Origin: Allorhizobium ampelinum S4
Lineage (GTDB): Bacteria > Pseudomonadota > Alphaproteobacteria > Rhizobiales > Rhizobiaceae
NCBI RefSeq assembly: GCF_000016285.1
Contig: NC_011982.1
Coordinates: 194,825-258,824, forward strand
Direction of reading: 5' to 3'
Length of the DNA stretch: 64,000 nucleotides
Positions 17,667-26,800 of this stretch are shown here, piece after piece. Under the pieces are notes generated by a model. It was not told the DNA's origin and did not search any database. It saw only the letters and a list, made by a program, of their open reading frames with translations. A program made the translations under genes and the position numbers. How positions within the stretch are numbered: the stretch's first letter is position 1; every line of letters begins with the position of its first letter.

Positions 17667-17971
17667 TTCATGGTTTCCTTTGCAAAGAAGGCGGCTGCTT
17701 TTTTTAATAAATCGCGCTCCTGACGCAGAATTTCATTTTCCTTGCGAAGACGCGCCAGTTCCTTGGCAGTATCTTCGTGTGGTCCAGAAAGCAGGTCGGC
17801 TTCCTTGTGGGCGCTCACCCATTTCCCAAGCGTCGAGAGCCCAACGCCAAGATCATCGGATATTGCACGCAACGGCCTGCCGCTGGTGCGCGCAAGTCGG
17901 ACAGCCTCAGCTTTGAAAGCATCTGTGAACTTGGCGTGGCGGCCGGGTGAATTCTTCTTCGTGTTCGTCAT
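17663..17971 (-). CDS. IS3-family OrfA (second type)
   Basis: A 102-residue OrfA starting MTNTKKNSPGRHAKFTDAFK, with a helix-turn-helix (RPLRAISDDLGVGLSTLGKW) and a C-terminal coiled coil (LARLRKENEILRQERDLLKK). It differs from the OrfA of copies A and B, so a second IS3 group is represented. The orfB partner is truncated. Confidence 0.85.
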   Translation of the reverse strand: MTNTKKNSPGRHAKFTDAFKAEAVRLARTSGRPLRAISDDLGVGLSTLGKWVSAHKEADLLSGPHEDTAKELARLRKENEILRQERDLLKKAAAFFAKETMK

Positions 17972-18002
17972 AGGGCGAAATCCTATCAAAGGTTAGGGAT
18001 TC

Positions 18003-18080
18003 GCTCTCCACTTCTTCCGGGCAAGTCCAACCCTTGATCCGCTCCCACTGATCATCATCCCGCAGTGCATCGCAATCCAT
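18003..18080 (-). pseudogene. IS5-family transposase, N-terminal scrap
   Basis: The minus strand encodes MDCDALRDDDQWERIKGW, the usual N terminus of an IS5-group transposase, then breaks off at the end of the IS3 element near 18000. Confidence 0.5.
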
Positions 18081-18310
18081 CACCGAACTCCAAAAGCCAG
18101 TGTTGAACCTGATTTGACGCCCCGCGGGAATCCCAAAAACGTAAATCGTCACCACAGCCTAGGCGCAGACATAGAAGCTCACTTCGGCTGACAACGTCCG
18201 CTACCGATATCCGACCGCTAACCCTCTTCGCCAGACGGGGTCGCCTTGCCGCTTACGGTGCATCGTTGAGCCATAAACAGCATCGCCCCCCTACACGACC
18301 AAGTGGCTGG

Positions 18311-18335
18311 TGGCAGGATGTATTGTCATGTAAAC
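18311..18335 (+). other. T-DNA 2 left border repeat
   Basis: TGGCAGGATGTAT, five variable bases, TGTAAAC: one mismatch to the core consensus. The 60 or so bases to the left (CATCGTTGAGCCA...AAGTGGCTGG) are clearly related to those left of the T-DNA 3 border at 26269 (CATCGTTGAGCCA...GAGTGGCTGA), so the two left ends share ancestry. Confidence 0.92.
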
Positions 18336-18802
18336 AAAATGCTGTAATTTGTGATGAGTACCCGCAATCAAATAATCCTAGCCGTAGCATTCTTATTGTT
18401 CAATTAAGCTCGTCGTCATAAGAAGAAAAAATTGTGATAAAATAATTGATTCCGTAGTTCATTGAGAAGCAAGATTGGACCCCAAGCCGTCAAATGTCGT
18501 AAGTTTCGGTGTCCGTCTTTAATATAATTGTTTGTTCAATATTTCTAATAATACAAACGTAAGTATGACGCGTTATACTTTATTAATTAAAATCACGATT
18601 TTTACAATATATTGAGAATTCCCGTTATTGAAAATGCGATGGATGTTAATGATGCTAATATTTAGTTAGGGTTCTGCGAGGTTTAATTGGAGCGGTATTT
18701 ATATAATATAGAAAATGAATTGCAAAAACATAAAAATAAATAATATATGTTTGCTACATACCCCACTAATGGGCAAAGGAAACTTACTGAAATTAAATAT
18801 TA
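18336..18802. other. AT-rich gene-free left end of T-DNA 2
   Basis: No frame of note. It probably provides the 3' flank and polyadenylation region of iaaH, which ends at 18803. Confidence 0.5.
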
Positions 18803-20191
18803 CTAATATTCTTGACCGAATTTGACCATTTCCTCTACAGCACGCCCGATCGCTAACACCATATCGTCCGACCCAAACGGGCCCTCGATCTGTATTCCAA
18901 CCGGTAGCCTGTCGGGTGTCAACGACACTGGGACGCTCAAGCTTGGCAGCCCGATGTTACTGCTAGGATCTAGGTTTCGAACGAAAATTCCAAAGGTATC
19001 AGTCTCGACGCCGTTGTGTACAAGCGTAGTCTGCAGCCCTACTGGTTTGGCGGTTAGGGGAACTGAAGGAAATAAAACAGCGTCAAGGCCGTTGGAGGAG
19101 TAATAATTCTCATATGTTGCTTTTAGCCTGGGCTTGTAGCACCGAAGCGCCCTCCGGTAGACCGACTCTGAAATAAGTCCTTTTGATAGTTGAGATTGCA
19201 CGAGGTCATAGACCTGTGGATCCTGAATATTCTGTATCAACTCATCAAACGTGTTTCCAATCCCGTGAAACGAGAGATAGGCCATGAGCGCTCGGGGAAA
19301 CTCATAAATAGCAACTGGCAAGCTCACTTTGCGGGTTAGCTCCGCAACATTCGGAATGTCCGCTTCCACGAACGTCATTTGGTTGGTAGCCAGACGTCGA
19401 ATTGCTCGTTCCGAGGCTGCCGCAACATGCGGTTCGAGATTATCAAAGAAGTGGGATCGAGGCAGACCCAACCGAAGCCCCTTGAGTGACATATTTTGAG
19501 TAGGACACTTGTTGCGAATGATCCGATCCAATAGAACCGCATCTTCAACCGAGCGGACAATGAGGCCAGGAGTGTCTCTCGACGGACTCACCGGCACAAT
19601 GCCATCGGTTGGATAGTTGCCAAATGTTGGACGAAAACCAACAACCCCACATAGTGCCGCCGGAAGCCTAACAGAAGCGCCGGTGTCAGTTCCTATGCCG
19701 CCCAACATCAAATTGGCTGCTACCGAGACAGCAACGCCCCCACTCGATCCACCAGAGATCAGAGCCTGGTTCCAAGGGTTTCGTGCGGGACCAAACGTCT
19801 TGTTGTCATTTGTTATACCAAAAGATAACTCGTGCATATTTCCAGACGCCCCAATCAGTGCACCGGCTGAATGAAGTCGCTCTACTATCTTTGCCGGAAT
19901 AGCTGGCTTGTGCCGAAGCAGTCCCTGTGTGCCAGCGGACGTCGGGAATATTCCAGTCGCTATGTTTGCTTTGAAACAAAGGGGGATACCCATAAGGCCC
20001 ACCCCGCCGGATCCGTTCCTATCCACACGATCTGCCTCATTTCTTAGATGAAGCCAGTCAGTTGCAGCGAAGGCGTTCAAGTGGGTTGCAGATTCCGAAC
20101 GGGAGACCAAAGACTCAACTAGGTCCCGACATGAATACTGTTTCCTCCTTAGAGCTCTCAACGTCTGCGAAATTGATGATATTTCAACCAT
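18803..20191 (-). CDS. iaaH: Indole-3-acetamide hydrolase
   Basis: 462 residues, matching the length of T-DNA IaaH. It is an amidase-signature enzyme: the catalytic lysine lies in IPLCFKANIAT, and the Ser-cisSer pair in the glycine/serine-rich block SGGSSGGVAVSVAA with the following GTDTGASVRLPAALCGVVGF. It hydrolyses indole-3-acetamide to the auxin indole-3-acetic acid in the plant cell, the second step of the pathway started by IaaM, encoded divergently. A TATA-like stretch lies in the 40 bases before the ATG. The frame is intact. Confidence 0.93.
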   Translation of the reverse strand: MVEISSISQTLRALRRKQYSCRDLVESLVSRSESATHLNAFAATDWLHLRNEADRVDRNGSGGVGLMGIPLCFKANIATGIFPTSAGTQGLLRHKPAIPAKIVERLHSAGALIGASGNMHELSFGITNDNKTFGPARNPWNQALISGGSSGGVAVSVAANLMLGGIGTDTGASVRLPAALCGVVGFRPTFGNYPTDGIVPVSPSRDTPGLIVRSVEDAVLLDRIIRNKCPTQNMSLKGLRLGLPRSHFFDNLEPHVAAASERAIRRLATNQMTFVEADIPNVAELTRKVSLPVAIYEFPRALMAYLSFHGIGNTFDELIQNIQDPQVYDLVQSQLSKGLISESVYRRALRCYKPRLKATYENYYSSNGLDAVLFPSVPLTAKPVGLQTTLVHNGVETDTFGIFVRNLDPSSNIGLPSLSVPVSLTPDRLPVGIQIEGPFGSDDMVLAIGRAVEEMVKFGQEY

Positions 20192-20521
20192 TTTACTAGC
20201 AAGACCGGCTCTATTTTTTTGATATTATATGACGAGTACCCTTAATTATAATTTTGTAATACAATTACACCGCCAATTACGGGGTTAAATTCAATGAGTT
20301 GACTTTGCCCGACAGTGGGTCCCTTCAATTTTGAATAGGCGTGCAAGGATACTGTTGCAGATTGAAGACTTTTCTTCCGCACAACCCTCCAGACCAGCTC
20401 TGCAAATTGTCTTCGTGGGACCTACACTATTAATCAAAATGATTTTTCGGTTAAAAGTTACTTCTATAAAAGATGCTTTAAGCACAGAGCAGAAACAGCA
20501 TCGAAATATTTCTTATTTTCA
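20192..20521. promoter_or_regulatory. Divergent iaaH / iaaM promoter region
   Basis: A gene-free 330-base interval. TATAAAAG at 20465-20472 precedes the iaaM ATG by 50 bases; on the minus strand ATATAATATC (20221-20230) precedes iaaH. No bacterial ribosome binding site precedes either start, in line with expression in plant cells. Confidence 0.6.
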
Positions 20522-22693
20522 ATGGCTAATTTTTTCTATTCTAGAATCACAAACAGAAGCTACTCCACCAAGAACTTGCTCAACATTGAAGATAAAGGTC
20601 GCTTGAAAGATGAGCTCGAGAAGACGCGGCAAACCAACATTTGCGAGATTTGCTTGCATCCTAGGGGGCACAGAGCAAGCGTCTGTCGACAAATATTGAT
20701 GGGGTTCGCTTACACAAGCAAAACCGTGCTGGAAGGTTTACTTTCGACAATGCCTCATGATGACGCCCCGCTTGGGAAAATCTTCGTAACGGATTTGCCG
20801 CCCTATGATGAGCAAGTCCCTCAAGTCCTGCTGATGCAAGCTGCAGCACTAGTCACAAGCTACGAATATTCCTTTGAAGATTTAGCATATTTCTTGGTCC
20901 TACCGCTGCAGATGGCTCTAATGCAAAAGTCTCCAAGTCTTGGGAAGGATTTTCCGGTAATTTCTGGTTATTCGATCACAAAAGACAGTGTGCACTCTCC
21001 TGTCGCGTTTGGAAGAAATTTGATGCCTAGGGGCGTCAGTTGTGAGTTTCCTCAAATCGATGTTCTCTACGACTATCGCGGATTTCTCGAGGGAGGAGCT
21101 TTTAGCGAAGGGGTCACCTCTTTCCCTAAAGAAACTAAAAAACCAAAAGTTGCCGTCATTGGAGCCGGTATTTCAGGATTGGTTTCCGCAACACTTTTGC
21201 TGCGAAACGGTATCGACGACGTTACCATATTCGAAGCCAAAAACGTGGTGGGAGGTAGAGCCCACACACACTTCTTCAAAGGCGAACCGTCGGTCTGCGC
21301 GGAACTTGGTGCAATGAGGTTTCCTCGCAGCCAAGCTTGCTTGTTCTACCTGCTGGAATATCTAGGAATCAATGCAATGACTAAATTTCCAAATCCAGGA
21401 ACGGTTGATACCGGCTTGTACTACCGCGGGAGAAGCTACAACTGGAAAGCTCATAGCCTCCCCCCAGCAATTTTCAATCGAGTTCATAAAGGCTGGCGTA
21501 CATTCTTGCACGCGGGTTTTGTAGATGGTGTTGCAGCATTCGCGTCCCCGTTTACACTAACTGAGTGTCTCCGGCTTCGTAACTATGAGTTCGCTTCCTC
21601 GCTTTGGCAGAAGTGGCTGGATGCCTTCAGCAGCGAAACATTTTCGTCCGGAATAGAGAGAATCTTTAGGGGTGCTCACCCACCAGGTGGGGAGAAATGG
21701 ACCAGAGATGTCGACATGGAGCTATTCAAAGAGCTCGGAGTGGGGTCGGGCGGATTCGGTCCGGTATTTGGGTGCGGCTTCATCGAGATATTGCGGTTGA
21801 TAGTGAATGGCTATGAAGACAATGTAATGTTGCTGCTTGATGGAATAGAGGAAATCCCACGAAGGCTATCTCAGCAGAAAGTTGGGTCATATTCAATCCG
21901 GGATCGGATAATCCACAAAGAGGTGAAGGAGATAATTAGGACCGAGTCAGGAATCTCGCTAGCTATTGGCGAAGGAATGCATGCAACCTTTGATCGCGTG
22001 ATCGTAACATCTGGCTTTACGAATATTCAGTTGAGGCATCTCTTAACCAATGATGACAGCTTTTTTTCTTACGACGTTAACCAAGCGATCGAGAACAGCC
22101 ACATGACAGGCTCATCAAAGCTGTTTGTTCTCACGCAGAATAAGTTCTGGAAAGCTGAAGAACTCCCTTCCTGCATACTGACAACCGGTGTTGCCAAAGC
22201 AGTTTACTGTCTGGATTACGAGCCTGATAAACCGAGCGGAAAAGGCCTTGTACTTTTGAGCTACACTTGGGAAGACGATTCCCATAAACTCCTGACATTC
22301 GATAAAGGAGAAAGATTTCAAATCTTGAAGCGCGATCTCGCAAAATCATATCCTAGATTTGCGGATTTGCTTGAGCCGGCTGATGGGGATTACGATAACA
22401 ACATCATCCAGCACGACTGGATTCTGGACCCATATGCAGGCGGTGCTTTCAAGTTAAATCGCCGATGCGAAGACGTCTATTCAAAAAGGCTTTTCTTTCA
22501 GCCGCTTCGACTGAACGGAGAGCCTGATGGACGTGTCTGTTTGGCCGGGTGCAGTTGTTCCTTTTCTGGCGGATGGGTGGAGGGCGCTATCCAGACTGCA
22601 TGTAACGCTGCGATGGCAACGATTAGAGATGCTGGCGGCTTAATTAGCGGCGATAACCCCCTGACAAACGAGTTCGTTAACTATCATTACTAG
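20522..22693 (+). CDS. iaaM: Tryptophan 2-monooxygenase
   Basis: 723 residues. A flavin monooxygenase of the amine oxidase fold: the FAD-binding dinucleotide motif is VAVIGAGISGLVSATLLLRN (around residues 210-230), followed by GGRAHTHFF, ELGAMRFPRSQACLFYLLEY, HPPGGEKW, GVGSGGFGPVFGCGFIEILR, SHMTGSSKLF and the FAD-closing C-terminal block LAGCSCSFSGGWVEGAIQTA. It converts tryptophan to indole-3-acetamide. The N-terminal 100 residues are shorter and less conserved than in octopine or nopaline IaaM (about 755 aa), as is usual for that part. The frame is intact and pairs with iaaH. Confidence 0.94.
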   Translation: MANFFYSRITNRSYSTKNLLNIEDKGRLKDELEKTRQTNICEICLHPRGHRASVCRQILMGFAYTSKTVLEGLLSTMPHDDAPLGKIFVTDLPPYDEQVPQVLLMQAAALVTSYEYSFEDLAYFLVLPLQMALMQKSPSLGKDFPVISGYSITKDSVHSPVAFGRNLMPRGVSCEFPQIDVLYDYRGFLEGGAFSEGVTSFPKETKKPKVAVIGAGISGLVSATLLLRNGIDDVTIFEAKNVVGGRAHTHFFKGEPSVCAELGAMRFPRSQACLFYLLEYLGINAMTKFPNPGTVDTGLYYRGRSYNWKAHSLPPAIFNRVHKGWRTFLHAGFVDGVAAFASPFTLTECLRLRNYEFASSLWQKWLDAFSSETFSSGIERIFRGAHPPGGEKWTRDVDMELFKELGVGSGGFGPVFGCGFIEILRLIVNGYEDNVMLLLDGIEEIPRRLSQQKVGSYSIRDRIIHKEVKEIIRTESGISLAIGEGMHATFDRVIVTSGFTNIQLRHLLTNDDSFFSYDVNQAIENSHMTGSSKLFVLTQNKFWKAEELPSCILTTGVAKAVYCLDYEPDKPSGKGLVLLSYTWEDDSHKLLTFDKGERFQILKRDLAKSYPRFADLLEPADGDYDNNIIQHDWILDPYAGGAFKLNRRCEDVYSKRLFFQPLRLNGEPDGRVCLAGCSCSFSGGWVEGAIQTACNAAMATIRDAGGLISGDNPLTNEFVNYHY

Positions 22694-23130
22694 AGTAGTG
22701 TCTACCTGTAGACATAAAAAGGATGCTATAACGCATAACGTTACGTTTTTTATTTCGTATAATGTAATAAAATATTCTAGTTATGTGTATATGTGAAAAA
22801 TAGCGAAAATAATTGCAAATTAGAGTAGTAAGTATTATAATGGATGGTACCAAACGCAAATTTAATTGCAAAAGTATTTCAGAGCGATAATGGAATGCTT
22901 ATTAAAGCATTAATACATCTTCTAGCAATACTTCGAAATGTATTTATATTATGGAATTTTTTTTAAAATTTGGGTTGATTAATGCTAGCGTCAGCTATTT
23001 AGCGAGAAAGAATTTGGTCAAAGGTCGCCTGTCTACCTGCTCCAAAGTCAAATGTTGAAACAGGGCAATAGCAAACAATTACAACGTTGAATTCTCCTGG
23101 AAGACAACGGCGCCCTTATTGTGTAAGTCT
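22694..23130. other. AT-rich gene-free right end of T-DNA 2
   Basis: Contains the 3' flank of iaaM and no recognisable gene. No opine gene lies here, unlike the right ends of T-DNAs 1 and 3. Confidence 0.5.
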
Positions 23131-23155
23131 TGACAGGATATATGGTGATGTCACG
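23131..23155 (+). other. T-DNA 2 right border repeat (variant)
   Basis: TGACAGGATATAT, five variable bases, TGTCACG. The left half is a perfect right-border core; the 3' half has GTCA as in the other right borders here. Its last base is also the first base of a tandem repeat array. Confidence 0.88.
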
Positions 23156-23226
23156 TGCATCCGTGCATCCGTGCATCCGTGCATCCGTGCATCCGTGCAT
23201 CCGTGCATCCGTGCATCCGTGCATCC
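23155..23226 (+). repeat. Nine tandem copies of an 8-bp motif abutting a right border
   Basis: Perfect head-to-tail copies of GTGCATCC with no gap to the border repeat. Short motifs beside right borders (overdrive, and direct-repeat transfer stimulators in Ri plasmids) are known to raise T-DNA transfer by helping VirC1/VirD2 action, so an overdrive-like role is a reasonable inference. Single GTGCATT motifs lie 12 bases beyond each of the other two right borders. A simple slippage microsatellite is the alternative. Confidence 0.85.
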
Positions 23227-23246
23227 GTCGCACCCCTCCGGCGTTG

Positions 23247-23900
23247 CTTGCAATTACCCACATTTGAGTGTCGCCGCATTTCGGTTCCAAGGCGAATATC
23301 TGTCAGCCGACTGAGGCCGCGCCAGACAACCGTATTTCCCGGATGCGGATCTGATGTTCTTGCAAGGTAACCGCCCAAACGAGCGAGTTTGATGAGATAG
23401 AAGTTTAACGATCTCAGCGTCGCCTGCCTGTTGCCTGCGTTGCTGACCATTTGATCGAGGATATCGATTTCCTATTCGATGAGAGGCGCGGTTGGTGGTG
23501 TTTCTGGCGCAAGTGCGCGCGAGCATCGTCAACCAGAGCACTGACCAGCTCATGATGCAAAATACGGCAAAGAGGTTTGCCAATCTGTCGGTCGTTCGTA
23601 GTCTCGCGTCTTCGGCCCGGCAACCGAACTTGAGGATCTTATAGAAGACCTCAATCTTCCAGCGCATCGCGTACCATTTTATTTTTCCGACTATGTCCTC
23701 GCAGCTATTCACCTCAAGATCGGTCAGTAGCTTGCAATTTATACGCTTGCGGCTGGCTGGAGGGTTAGGCTCCACCGCGTGGATGACGGTAAGGTCCAAG
23801 GCAGGATATCGCTTCTTCTTGCCGACAGGCGGCAGAACTTGGATCGACAGTTTTAAAATCGCGCATTTCAGCCGAGATTTTCTGCTCGACCAGCGGCAGG
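23247..23900 (-). pseudogene. IS4-family element, partial decayed copy
   Basis: Begins with the same terminus as the intact IS4 (CTTGCAATTACCCA) and encodes the C-terminal third of the transposase (ALDLTVIHAVEPNPP, LLTDLEVNSCEDIVGKIKWY, MRWKIEVFYKILKFG). Frameshifts occur near 23470-23520, and the 5' two thirds are replaced by IS21-like sequence beyond about 23880. Confidence 0.8.
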
Positions 23901-23977
23901 TATGTCAACGCCGCGAATTTTCCTCAGAAGTGCGGATGGCGGGTAATGATCTCGCCGCGGCAGTCGATCACGACTAA
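23880..23977 (-). pseudogene. Probable IS21 istA C-terminal scrap
   Basis: The minus strand encodes a stretch like GEIITRHPHF, a stop, and LTYLPLVEQKI, which resembles the end region of IS21 IstA proteins. It would be the other side of the istA remnant at 25149, split by IS630. Short and degenerate, so uncertain. Confidence 0.35.
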
Positions 23978-23979
23978 TA

Positions 23980-25146
23980 CCAACCTGCATTGATCAGAAC
24001 TGACGAGCCCATTTTCGGCGGCCGATGGTCATGATGCGCCAAGGCTGATCGACCAGCTTGTTCCAAGCCTCGCAGCAGTGGTCGAGAATATTGTCGTGGG
24101 AGGTAAAAACGCGATTGGAAAGCCAGTTATCGCGCATGAATTGCCAAACGTTCTCGACCGGGTTCAGCTCGGGACACTTGGCGGGTAGCGCGATGATGCT
24201 GATGTTGTCGGGGACCTCGAGCTTGTCGGTCATGTGCCATCCGGCCTGGTCCATCAACACCACGGCGTGCGCGCCCGGCGCTACGGCGAGCGCGATCTCA
24301 GCGAGATGTAGCGACATCGTTTCTGTGTTGCAAAAGGGCAGGATCAGCCCGGCACCCTTGCCCTGTTCGGGGCAGATGGCTCCGAAGATGTAGGCCGATT
24401 TCGTGCGCTGGTCCTTGGGCGCCGAGGGTCGTGTTCCGCGTCTGGCCCAGCGCCGTGTGATGGTGTTCTTCTGACCGACGCGGGCCTCGTCTTGGAACCA
24501 GACTTCTATGGACGTGCCCTTCGGGAGGCTTGTCCGGACCTTTGCCACTTCGGCAGCAAAGCCCCCTTTTTGAATGTCTCCATGGCCAGCTCGTTCTGCG
24601 CATGATGACGTGGTCGCGCGGTCAGCTTCACATAGCCCAGCTTTTTCAACTCGCGGCTCACGGTGGTTTCGTCGAGCGACACCGCGAACTCCTCGTGCAG
24701 CAAATACACAAGGTCGATCAACCGCCAACGCACGACACCATGGATCGCCGGGATCGGCCCGCGCTCGACCGCCTCGACCAGCGCACGACGCTGGGCATCG
24801 TTGAGGATCGACGGCTTGCCCGGCGCCTTGCCGTCCAGAAGACCGTCGGGGCCACGGGCATTGAACCGGATCACCCAGTCCCGCACGATCTGAAGGGTCA
24901 CCCCGCCAATCCTTGCGGCCTCGCTCCTGCTGCTCCCCTCGTAGATCTGCGCCAGGGCCAGCAGTCGCCGGGCCTGCGGCGCGCTCTTTGATAATCGCGC
25001 CAGTCGCCGGAGCGACGCTCCGTCAAAATCTTCCCGCAAGCCGATCGCTTGTCCCATCGCCACGTCCTTTCGATGCAGGACGCCATTGATTCACACTTTC
25101 ATCGCTTTGGGAATCCACAACCTGAGTCAGCCTCAACGCAGGCTGG
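23980..25146 (-). mobile_element. IS630-family element with TA target duplication
   Basis: Imperfect terminal inverted repeats (CCAACCTGCATTGATCAGAA versus CCAGCCTGCGTTGAGGCTGA) flanked by TA on both sides (23978-23979 and 25147-25148), the IS630/mariner signature. One transposase gene in two overlapping frames fills it. Confidence 0.75.
23994..25063 (-). CDS. IS630-family transposase in two overlapping frames
   Basis: The first frame (from 25063) carries the helix-turn-helix part: SRSEAARIGGVTLQIVRDWV, NARGPDGL and KLGYVKLTARPRHHAQ. The second frame (to 23994) carries the DDE core: IEVWFQDEARVGQKN, HAVVLMDQAGWH and PAKCPELNPVENVWQFMRDN. They join at the slippery run AAAAAGGGGG near 24568-24577 (codons for FKKG versus QKGGF), exactly where homology requires a one-base shift. 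Many IS630 elements make their transposase by programmed frameshifting at such runs, so this is probably functional rather than a mutation. Confidence 0.75.
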
Positions 25147-25148
25147 TA

Positions 25149-25687
25149 TAAGTCGACATATCCTCTGAGCCAGAGGTCCTGATGACCGCATCCGAACTCC
25201 TTCGAAAGGCGTTTGGCGCTCCGGCCAAGATCATTTAGCCGCAACATCGCCACCAGCACATCAGGCTGAAGCATGTCCCCAGTCGCCTCACCGAAGTCGG
25301 CCTGCGGATGGCGGGGCGGATGCGACAGCGGCGCGAACACCTCGTGACGGCGCTGATCCCGCTCGCGCATGTAATCCTTGATGATCGTGGCGCCGTCGGT
25401 TAACCCGCACTTCTCATACAGCCGGTCAAACACCAACTTGGTCGTACATTGCTGCTTGCGCGGAACCTTCAGATCCTCATCAGGCCAATGCTCGATCGTC
25501 GAAACAAACGCATCCAGCTTCGGACGCAGGATCGGTGAACGCCCCTGATAGTCAGGGGGCGTCGAATAGGCTACCATCTTAGCCACGCTGTCGGGCGGTA
25601 CGTTGAAACGCTTCGCTGCCTGACGCTGCGTCATCCCTTCTCAGACCGCCAGACGAACCTTGAGATATATTTCCAAGTTGTAGATCC
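25149..25687 (-). pseudogene. IS21-family IstA remnant
   Basis: Encodes MTQRQAAKRFNVPPDSVAKM, KLDAFVSTIEHWPDEDLKVP, CTTKLVFDRLYEKCG, TIIKDYMRERDQRRHEVF and HPQADFGEAT, the N-terminal half of IstA including the first catalytic aspartate (ADFGE). An in-frame stop precedes the MTQRQ block inside NLEIYLKVRLAV. After DFGEAT the sequence jumps to another IstA-like N terminus (MLQPDVLVAMLRLNDLG), so two IS21 fragments are fused. IS630 then cuts in at 25147. Confidence 0.65.
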
Positions 25688-25739
25688 CTTGTTCCTCCTG
25701 CGCTCATTGCAGAAGGAAATAGGTCGCCGATTTTTACTT

Positions 25740-26050
25740 CACCCGCGGCTGGACTATTCCGCCGCTACCGTGGCCGACACATTAATACGCTCGATCGTAA
25801 ACGGTGCATCGAACCGCCGTGCTATCTCGATGGCAGCCGGTGAGATCGCGGCGCCGCTTTTGCCCCGCCTTTCGGCGCGTTGGCTTCCAGATCCGCCAGG
25901 GAGAAGAACGGTCGTCTTGTATGATGGTATGGCCCCCTTCCGCCGGAGGCAGCCGCGAGAAATGATGGAGACGTGTCAACCCGGAGGTTCATGATGCTCA
26001 AGTTAGTGTTGTTGATCTCGATATTGCCAAGTGTGCCTACCAAGTCCACG
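25740..26050 (-). pseudogene. IS66-like TnpC scrap and unassigned debris
   Basis: The minus strand reads FFSLADLEANAPKGG and, in another frame, AAISPAAIEIARRFDAPFTI, similar to the central part of IS66 TnpC (ELADI..NARRGK..PISP.ALEAVKRIDALF.IER). No intact gene remains. Confidence 0.4.
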
Positions 26051-26268
26051 TAGTTGATTCTATTGGAAAAAAAGCGTCATCCGCCATCGACATAAGGAGG
26101 TGAAACATTATTCCGAAAGCTTTCATCTCCTCTCGTCGCGCTTGAAGCTTTTCCTGGCTCGCCCGTCGTGGTGACTGCGTATCCGACGAACAGCTTCGCC
26201 GTTTTCCAACTGGTTCATCGTTGAGCCAGAACCATCATTGCTCGCCTCCTATATGATCGAGTGGCTGA
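26051..26268. other. Outer flank of the T-DNA 3 left border
   Basis: Gene-free. The last 60 or so bases resemble the outer flank of the T-DNA 2 left border (CATCGTTGAGCCA, then GTGGCTG just before the border), showing that the left-border flanks were duplicated with the border. Confidence 0.6.
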
Positions 26269-26293
26269 TGGCAGGATATATCAAAGTGTAAGT
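26269..26293 (+). other. T-DNA 3 left border repeat
   Basis: TGGCAGGATATAT, five variable bases, TGTAAGT: perfect in the left half, two mismatches at the end. It faces ipt. Confidence 0.9.
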
Positions 26294-26732
26294 GTCAATC
26301 GAGTGCTTCCCACCTGCCGAAACATCAAATGCCTCGCCTTTGTCTGTAGGTGATTGCAAAACGACAGAATGATTGACCCCGCTTGCTGGCGCTCTGGAGC
26401 AATTAGTCAATATTCCTTCTTAGTGCGGGGCGGCTGTATGCGAAGGGTGGGCCACCTCCGAAGACTTAATTGGAAAAAGTTTGTCGTTGTAGGGAAGACG
26501 TAAGCACTTCCGTCATCGCTTCACTATTGTTGCTTCTTACAGATCGTCGCTGTACAGACTATAAAGGTCAGCAGTTCATTGTCTGGGCCACTTGCTCAGT
26601 TCACCTTTGAGATTTCAACAAATGCGGCGCGCCTTACCAAAAGTCGAATGGTGTCCCCACCAGTTGTTGAGAGAGCTAATCGATTTGACCGTCAATCAGT
26701 TATACTGAATGTTACCATATGAGATATCGCTC
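26294..26732. other. Gene-free left part of T-DNA 3, ipt upstream region
   Basis: No frame of note. It should hold the plant-type ipt promoter; only the TATA box is recognisable. Confidence 0.5.
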
Positions 26733-26739
26733 TATAAAT
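26733..26739 (+). promoter_or_regulatory. Plant-type TATA box of ipt
   Basis: TATAAAT, 61 bases before the ATG at 26801 and without a bacterial ribosome binding site in between. Confidence 0.55.
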
Positions 26740-26800
26740 TGGCCATTTTGCAAATCCAAACCCAAGCGCTCAAAACTACAAGATATTGAGCAGACAAAAT

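Larger units (their letters stand above)
18311..23155 (+). mobile_element. T-DNA 2 (4.85 kb): auxin genes iaaH and iaaM
   Basis: Enclosed by direct border repeats at 18311 and 23131. It contains only the two auxin biosynthesis genes, transcribed divergently from a common 330-base promoter region, plus AT-rich gene-free ends. Confidence 0.9.

Noticed and set aside
23155..23226. CRISPR-like tandem repeat
   Set aside because: The unit is 8 bases with no spacers and no cas genes nearby; it is a simple tandem array.
23048..23450. Open frames encoding repetitive peptides (HPCIRASV or DARMHGCT repeats)
   Set aside because: They are by-products of the 8-base repeat read in different frames, with no start signals or homology.
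26786..26800. ipt start at TTG 26786
   Set aside because: Plant translation needs ATG, and the ATG at 26801 matches the family N terminus.
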